The notes beneath the pieces were generated by a model that saw only the letters and a program-made list of their open reading frames with translations, was not told where the DNA came from and ran no database searches. A DNA stretch of 64,000 nucleotides. It comes from Acestrorhynchus altus (taxonomy: Eukaryota; Chordata; Actinopteri; Characiformes; Acestrorhynchidae). Position numbers and translations under genes: made by a program. The stretch is taken from contig CM067521.1 of assembly GCA_034509495.1 (NCBI GenBank), positions 3,610,064 through 3,674,063 on the forward strand, read 5' to 3'. Of the stretch, positions 57,040 through 64,000 are shown in pieces (position 1 is the stretch's first letter; each line of letters opens with the position of its first letter).

Positions 57040-58090
57040 GGCATAAAGTTAATGACACACAATTTCTTTGTATTTTAAGCAAAAAATATTTTTATTTTCA
57101 TCTTTGACATTTACAAAATAACAAAAAAGGAAAAGGGCCCGAAGCAAAACTTTTGAAACCCTGCATGGTTAGTGCCTAATAGCGCCATCTTTGGTAAGTT
57201 TCACAGCTTGTAAATACATTTAGTAGCCATAAGTCTGTCAGTTCTTATTTGAGGGATTTTCCTTCCCTCTTCTAGTTCTGTGAGATTCCTGATCCGTCTT
57301 ACATGCACTGCTCTTTTGAGGTATATCCACATTTTTTCAATGATGTTCAGATCAGGGGACTGTGAGGACCCTGGCAAACCGTGATTTTGAGCCTTTGAGG
57401 TCTATTGTGGAATTTGAAGTCTGTTTAGGGTCATTATTCCTTTGTAAAAACTATTTTCAACTTCAACTCCATCCCTTTTTTACAGACGGTTATGCTTTCT
57501 TCCAGAATTCGCTGGAATCTCATTCAATCCATCATTTATCCATGAAATATTCCCTGTGCCATTGGTTGCAACACAACCCCAAAGTATGATTGACAGTTGG
57601 AGAGGTGTTCTTTTCGTGAATTTCTGTGCCCTTTTTTCTCCAAACATACCTTTGCTGATTGTGGCCAAGGTGTGCAGGTGTCACTGAACTCTTTTGCAGT
57701 CAAGCTCGGATTCTGATTGGCCTTTCTAGCAATCTTACAAGCAGCTGTCTGAATTTTTTGTTGGTCTTCCAGATCTTATTTTGACCTCAGCTGTTCCTAT
57801 TTACTGCCATTTCTTAAACTGAGGAAATGGTCTCAACCATTTTCATTCTCAGAGTGCTAGGATGCTGCTTAGAGGAACCCATGACTGCTGTTTAATGAGG
57901 AGTCTGGGTATTTATATATACGTTTGCAAGGTACTGCTTGCAAAACCAAAATGATACAGTGGTATTGATTAAATTGTTGAGAATTATGTTTAACTTTATG
58001 CCTTTGGGAGATCATTTCATCTTTAACTTTCTTAACTGTTCACAGTAACCAGTTGACCAGGGGTGCCCAAATTTTGCATACTACAGCACA
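57040..58090 (-). mobile_element. Tc1-like element, degenerate
   Basis: Same family as 44383-45593. The right end 'caggggtgcccaaattttgc' and interior 'tcagatcaggggactgtgag' match that copy. The minus strand has SIILWGCVATNGTGNISWI (57480-57668), the transposase region around ILWGCFSASGTG. Stops and frameshifts abound. The left end is unclear. Confidence 0.75.
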
Positions 58091-58196
58091 GGGTTAAAAC
58101 ATCTAAACACAAATCAGGAATCCACGCAAGCTTATAACCATCTAGTATTTAATGTCCTGCAGACCATATATGAGCACGTACCACCTAAACACACAC

Positions 58197-58207
58197 ATGC
58201 ACGCACG

Positions 58208-58276
<69 letters not shown>
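58197..58276 (+). repeat. (CA)n microsatellite
   Basis: A run of about 80 bp of CA with CGCA interruptions at both ends. The Cys-Val open frames on the minus strand are by-products. Confidence 0.95.
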
Positions 58277-58277
<1 letters not shown>

Positions 58278-59349
58278 TTACTGAACATTCCATTCCATGT
58301 GTTAAAATATTGCCAACCATTCATGAAACATTTTATGTCAAACATGCATACAGTAGATACTTTTCTCAGTAGTGTTCTTCTTTCTCATGAGGAACAAACA
58401 AGACATTCACAAAACACACCTAGGCTAGACTAGCCCACTTAAAACCTGAGTTTACTGGCCATTATGAACAGAAACACTGCTTGATGTTTGAAGGAATGGA
58501 CCTGCTTTATGAAATGACATTGTAAATACCACATCTAATGTCACAAACACAGCTAGGTCATTTAATACAATGTAATTGTTTAACTGTGAACCGCAGCGTT
58601 GATCTGCAAGAAAAGTGTAAATGTTAAAGAAATAGGTTTGATGTTTGACATGTAGACTAGACCTGAATACTCACACTTATTCTGCACTATTTCAGTCCAC
58701 TTTGTTCTCTATTCAAATGTGTTTCATCATTTCCACAAGAATAAAATGGACTAAATGTATTATATTTGTCTTTTAGTGTACTTTAGTGAGGCATAATTGT
58801 ACTGTATAATGTATTCATGTGGAAATGCGCACATTGCATTCCTTCCCACTATTTAATCATTTTAAATTAAACGAATTGTGTGTAATTGTGTGAGCTAAAG
58901 AAAAATTCCACTACAGGTCTGACTGCAGTGAAGTCAATAGATGTTATGATGTTTTCAGTTAAGAACCAGTAGAGGGCTCCATTTACTGCACTGAGGTAGA
59001 TAACCCTGGTGGTCCTGGTGGACGTTCCGTTTTCAGTCATGTGAAACACATCAACTTTATTAAACATTTTTTCCTTACTGGAAAATGTATGGCACAATCT
59101 CAAAAATATATTTTAATACTGAAAGAATGTGGCCATATGTTCATTTTCACAGATTTAAGCATTTGTGTTTCTAAGACCTTTGACCCTCATATGCTATAAA
59201 ATGATTGCTTTTATAATGCTGATATTAAACATCTGTGAAAGAAAATAAATACAACCCCTGCTGGAACATTAAAAGGATACTTCAGCCAAAAAATCTAAGT
59301 TCCACAATATCCTCTGTACCTCAAATTTAGTTGATCAGCCAAAAACAAG

Positions 59350-60610
59350 TGTCAAAAATAAAGTTTGTGAACCCTATATATATATTTTTTTTATATAATT
59401 AGGTAAAACATACATTCAGAGAATCAAAACAAACAAATCAGACAAAAATATTTCACTTGCTCATTCATTTATTGAGGAAAACGATATGATATTACATATC
59501 TGTGAACCTAACAAAAGTATGTGAACCTTTGCTTTCAGGATCTGGTGTCACCCCCTTGTGCAGCAATTTTAATTTGAACCTGTTCCTCCATACAAAACAG
59601 CTTCAATTCTGTTATGCTGGTGGGTTTCCTCCCATGAACTACTTTCTTTAGGTCTTTCCACAACATTCCTGCTGGATTAAGGTCAGGACTTTGACTGGAC
59701 CATTCCAAATTATTAACTTTGGAATCATCATTGATTCAGATGCAGCAAAACAGGCCCAAACCATTATACTACCACCACCGTGTTTGACAGATGGGATAGA
59801 GTTTTTTTGTGTGTGTTTTCCTGTGTCTGAACATAACACCTTTCATTTAAACCGAAAGATCTACATTGGACTCATCCATCCCCAAAACACCATTCCAACA
59901 GCCTTCTGGTTTATCCATGTGATCTTTAGCAAACTGCAGATGGGCAGCAATGTGGCTTTCTCCTTCCAATCCTGCCATGCTCACCATTGTTGTTCAGTAT
60001 CCTCCTGATGGTGGACTCATGATCATTATCATTAGCCAATGAGAGAAAAGTCTTTAGTTGCATAGAAGTTCTCTGGGGTTCCTTTGTGAGCTGGCAGACT
60101 ATTACACACCTTGCTCTTGGGGTGATCTTTGTTGGTGGAGCACTCCTGGGGAGGGTAACAATGGTCCTGAGTTTCATCCATTTGTACACAATCTGCCTGA
60201 CTGTAGATTGTTGGAGTCCAAACTCTTTAGAGATGGTTTTGTGACCTTTCCCAGCCTGATGAGCATCAACAACTCTTCTTCTGAGCTCCTCAGCAATCTC
60301 CTTTGTTCATGCCATGATACACTTCCACAGGCATGTGTTGAGAAGATCAGACTCTGATAGATCCCTGTTCTTGAATTAATACAGGACTCTCCCACTCACA
60401 CCTGGTTGTCTCCCATTGATTGTAAACACCTGACTCTAATTTCATCTTCAAATGATCTGCTGATCATAAAGGTTCCCATACTTTTGCAACTTACATATAT
60501 ATATAGTATTGGATCATTTTCCAAAATAAACAAATGAGATGCATTGCTTGTGTCTCGTTTGTTTGATTTGGTTCTTCTTACCTACTTTTAGAGCTTTTAA
60601 GCACCACTGT
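59350..60610 (-). mobile_element. Tc1-like element, near full length, degenerate
   Basis: Three minus-strand open pieces cover a Tc1 transposase in order. 60395-60174 is an N-terminal helical part. 60189-59926 has PPTKITPRARCVIV and HESTIRRILNNNGEHGRIGR, the helix-turn-helix region. 59839-59648 has SVKHGGGSIMVWACFAA, the DDE region. Frames shift between pieces. The right end 'gcttttaagcaccactgta' fits a Tc1 terminus next to TA. A related fragment lies at 61610-61850. Confidence 0.85.
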
Positions 60611-62865
60611 ATATTTATTGTGTAACGTTCTTCTTCAGTTTTGTACAGTGGAGATACCATGCTAACGCGTCACTCATCTGCCTCGTGCAAACTGTATTAG
60701 CAAATCATTACAGATTACAGACAGAATTTTTTGTAGTATCTAATTGGCTTGTCTATGTGGTTTCTGCCAATGTATGACATATTGTAATCTATAAATGCTG
60801 ATGTATTTCTATGCATTTTCACAGTATCAGCAATTTTCACTTCATAAATCTGTCACTAAACTAAAGAAGCCATGAGACATCTCTAATGGGGATGACCGAT
60901 GATATAGGAATAATATTATATTGGCAGATAATTGCTGAAGCATTTTTTGCATTTGTAAACCCACAAAATAATGTTATATTTATAGATTTTATAAATGTTT
61001 ACACATCGGCAGCGACTGCGGGGGGTGGGGTGGGACGGGGGCTGATTAATGCCATTAATCAGAAAAATACCCAGCAGCTTGAGAGGTGTGTTAAACTCAT
61101 TTTTGTCAGAATGGGGATGTTTGGGGACTTCAGATACAAACACATAATTCATGCAGAACTGCTGGTAAATGGGGCTGTTTATGCATTATTTAAAACATTT
61201 CTAGAGGGTTTGATCAGTGTTGGGAAAAGGACATAGAAAAGGGTTCACATTCTCAAATCTGAAATACGTCATCTCCGTTCTTTCACTGAAGAACTGATAA
61301 GTCCAATAGCCGTTCAGCTATTTTTCGGTCTGTACTGTATGCTGAAGTAAACAGTTCTGAAGTATTCCTCATAGATTTGTCCTAAAAGTGCTCCAGACTC
61401 ATGAAAGCTGTTTTCATCCATTCGACCATCACTGGGTTTAGGATAAAGGAGATTCTGTACCCTTATTTTTAACCAAAAGAATACTGGCCTTCATCCACTC
61501 ATCCGTGGCCCATGATGAGTTGAATGCACTACAGTTTCTTCAAGAAATGACCTAAAGAGATGAGAAGAGATGAGTTAAAATTGTGTCTGTTTGAAATCCA
61601 AGTTGAAGTGGTCTGTGAAAATGTGTGAACCCTTTTTTCCAAAAAAATGGAGCTAAAACTTCATCAGATCTTCACACCTAAAAGTAGAATAGCAGAACCA
61701 AATCAAACAAACATGTCATCTGGATTAAGGTCAGAACTTTGATTTTACTATTCCAAAATATTAACTACTGTTCATTAACAAATGTTGTGACATGGCCCAA
61801 ACCATGATACTACCACCACCACGTTTCACATATAATGTCAAATCTAATGAAGGTTTACGTCCAGTTCAAGCTGAAATATTAAACTACTGTACCAGGCCTA
61901 GAGTAACATTGAAAGAGACACTATTCACTCTATTACATGGCAGCTTGCCATCATAATGATTTTAAAGCTGCCATTAAAATAGACAATGAAACATTAATGA
62001 CAGACCCCCTCAACTGGAAATCGGTGCTTGGAAAGGTAGTGTTCTTGGCTTTGGGCTTATGTATGAGGTCAGAGCAGTAAGCCTGCTCATACCATTAACA
62101 GTAGTCATTTGTCTGGTCATTAATATTTGCTGCTCAGAAAAGTGAAAAGGCTGAATTCCAAACTTCCCACGCCGAAGATGAACACAGCACTGTGGAACTG
62201 TGGAACAATGGAACTTTGGTTTCCTCAGTGTTAACATAGAAACTAAAACATAAGTTGTGAGTAAAAAAGAAGTAAAAATGCAATGCATATCATTACATCT
62301 CTCGTAAATGGTACTAGATAACAGGGCAGCATGATATAAAAAAAATACAGAACTTTACAAGTTTGACTTATCATACAAAATATGATGATGATGTATAATA
62401 ACTTTCGCTGACCCTATTATCACTCATTATATTTTTCATTATGCAAAGGACATAAATGAGCTGATGTTGTGTCTTTGTTTATAAACAGCTGTTCAATTTG
62501 TTTCTTATATTTTATAATAGTTATATTCAAATTGCAATGTCTGAATATTTCTGATAATTAAAAGACCATTGCTTTATAATAGGGTGTAACTGCATTATTA
62601 TGATATTACATGAACATTATATCAATGGCATTTAAGGTCTTAAAAATGGCAATAATATTGTTTATCTCAATTATTTCTGGGACAAAATATTGACCAAGAA
62701 ATAATTGTGACAGACCTAGATTTAACATGTTATGTATGTCATGAACTCTGGCTCTCAAAAATAAATGATAGTGGGCAGATCTACTCTGCCTCTGTCATGT
62801 GCAGCCCTACTGGTTACTACACACCTCTGAATACATTTTTCTTCAGTAAGACGATTAAATGGTGA
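60610..62865. other. Intergenic stretch with a Tc1 fragment, no gene
   Basis: AT-rich. 61610-61850 repeats parts of the 59350 family ('aaccatgatactaccaccac'), strongly decayed. The 116-codon open frame at 60886-61236 has no recognisable domain. The left part of the mGluR 3' UTR may extend into 62700-63137. Confidence 0.55.
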
Positions 62866-63010
62866 ATCACATTTACATTTACATTGACGGTGTTTAGCAG
62901 ACGCCCTTTTCCAGAGCGACTTACAAAAGTGCTTTGCTGTTCACTCAGAAAATATCCTTAACTAGTAGACGAGGCTAGAATCTAGAGATTCCTTACACTT
63001 AGATCCTGTT
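62866..63010 (-). mobile_element. V-SINE-like core / LINE-tail fragment
   Basis: Contains 'gtttagcagacgcccttttc' and 'cagagcgacttacaaaagtg', the reverse complement of the 'taagtcgctttggataaaag' core shared by V-SINEs and related fish repeats. It lies about 130 bp downstream of the receptor stop codon, probably inside the 3' UTR. Confidence 0.7.
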
Positions 63011-63137
63011 GAAAACAAATGTCTTTATGGAGTTAAATCCTCCTGAAACCGAGGGGTCTTCAATCTGCAGTAAATAGTCAGTATGTTGTGTTTAATGTGT
63101 GGTAAATTAAAGAAAACCTCAAAAACCCAAACCTTCC

Positions 63138-63377
63138 TCACTGTGACCGATCAGGCTCCACTTTGGTCTCCCCGTTCTGCTTGTCGCTGGACTTCTGGGA
63201 GAGCCGTGAGGAGACAGCAGCAGCCTGGGCCACCGATTTAAAGCTGCGCTTCCTCTTCTGCACGTTCTGCTCTGGGTGGAAGATGATGACATAGACTTTA
63301 GGGATGTAGAGCATTCCGAGTGAGACGGTGGCACTCAGGCTCATGGACACGGTCAGTGTGGTCGTCTGGATGAACAT
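63138..63377 (-). CDS. Last coding exon of a group III metabotropic glutamate receptor (partial gene)
   Basis: The minus-strand exon starts after acceptor GAGCCAG at 63378 and encodes 79 residues before a TGA at 63138-63140. It opens with MFIQTTTLTVSMSLSATVS, the seventh transmembrane helix, followed by LGMLYIPKVYVIIFHPEQN and VQKRKRSFKSV, the start of the cytoplasmic tail that binds G-protein beta-gamma and calmodulin. This wording is specific to group III receptors (GRM4, 6, 7, 8), presynaptic or bipolar-cell Gi-coupled glutamate receptors. The tail ends at NGETKVEPDRSQ and lacks the usual extra 15-25 residues of GRM4/7/8, as in GRM6 or a splice variant. Linkage to brpf3 favours GRM4. The paralogue is not settled. 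Upstream exons lie beyond the right edge. Confidence 0.88.
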   Translation of the reverse strand: MFIQTTTLTVSMSLSATVSLGMLYIPKVYVIIFHPEQNVQKRKRSFKSVAQAAAVSSRLSQKSSDKQNGETKVEPDRSQ

Positions 63378-64000
63378 CTGGCTCAGGCGAAAAAAATAAA
63401 TAAATAAATAAATAAATAACAGATTAAAAAGCACTACTGTCAGTTCCAGCAGTCTGGGGTCCTGTATCACATGACATTTGCGAGACAGCACTCTGAGCTT
63501 GATTCACTCTTCATTTCTCTTTCTGTATAATCATTAGAGCGGCTATGGCCCAGTTATTGAGGCTATGCTGAAAAACCAATTAATCAGCAGGGCGGATGGG
63601 TTATAATGTTTACTCTTGATTGATAAAAGCCTGTGAAACGAACCATTCAATAAACAATTCAATCAGCTTAGTCTAAATTACTGCATAAGCCCCATGTAGC
63701 ACCAGATCAGAGTTGCATTTTGTTTGCAAGTGCATAGAACAATGCTCTGTGGGCGTATGTGTTTAACCTTTAGACCCCTCGGCCAATGTGGTGTGAAGTT
63801 TTGATCGTCTGATGTACTTTTACGATTTAGGGAACAAAATAGAAAAGTATTTATATGAGACACACATACCATATATTGTTATTTTCAGGATATTCTAGGC
63901 TACTGAAATTTTTCTTTATTTGAGATGTAATTTTTTTTAAATATTTTTATGAATTTGACCATGATATGATTAAAAATGAATTGTGGCTTTTCTTATAAGG
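63378..64000 (-). other. Intron of the glutamate receptor gene
   Basis: No further exon is seen up to the window end. A TTTA run forms part of the acceptor tract at 63394-63418. From about 63780 the sequence resembles the right part of the hAT-like family at 33950-34100 in reverse orientation ('caggatattctaggctactg'), continuing past the edge. Confidence 0.5.

Noticed and set aside
59648..60395. Intact transposase gene
   Set aside because: Three open pieces cover the protein but in different frames with stops between them, so it is a fossil.
60886..61236. 116-codon open frame as a gene
   Set aside because: No recognised domain, no splice partners, AT-rich and low complexity next to transposon fragments.

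Overview
The window is ordinary vertebrate nuclear DNA, almost certainly from a teleost fish. Genes are split into many short exons with GT-AG splice sites, and promoters sit in CpG-rich islands. Introns and intergenic DNA are AT-rich and full of fish-type repeats: Tc1-like transposon fossils, hAT MITEs, L2-type LINE 3' ends, a V-SINE-like core and many microsatellites and minisatellites. The large number of Tc1 and hAT relics suggests an ostariophysan-like fish, but this is inference. No prokaryotic, plasmid or CRISPR content is visible.

Layout. 1-780: dispersed repeat. 780-20235 (+): brpf3, a PHD-zinc knuckle-PHD / bromodomain / PWWP chromatin reader. It has a non-coding first exon in a CpG island and 13 coding exons that join in frame to 1220 residues. 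20236-29089: brpf3 3' flank and repeats. 29090-37550 (-): mon1b, a subunit of the Mon1-Ccz1 Rab7 exchange factor, five coding exons, 674 residues, enlarged by a coding minisatellite. 37551-40410: minisatellite and small repeats. 40411-53233 (-): otud5, an OTU deubiquitinase, nine coding exons, 501 residues, with a CpG promoter. 53600-63137: repeat-rich intergenic DNA. 63138-63377 (-): the last coding exon of a group III metabotropic glutamate receptor that continues beyond the right edge.

The four genes do not form a pathway: chromatin acetylation targeting, endosome maturation, ubiquitin editing and synaptic signalling. BRPF3 and a group III receptor (GRM4) lie on the same human chromosome arm, from memory. 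The insertion of mon1b and otud5 between them is a fish arrangement worth comparing. I found no convincing undescribed biological system. The most interesting observations concern how repeats meet genes: a GC-AG intron and a satellite-filled intron in brpf3, an intron made largely of one Tc1 copy, a 12-unit coding minisatellite in mon1b, and an otud5 5' splice site at the edge of a tandem array that carries copies of itself.
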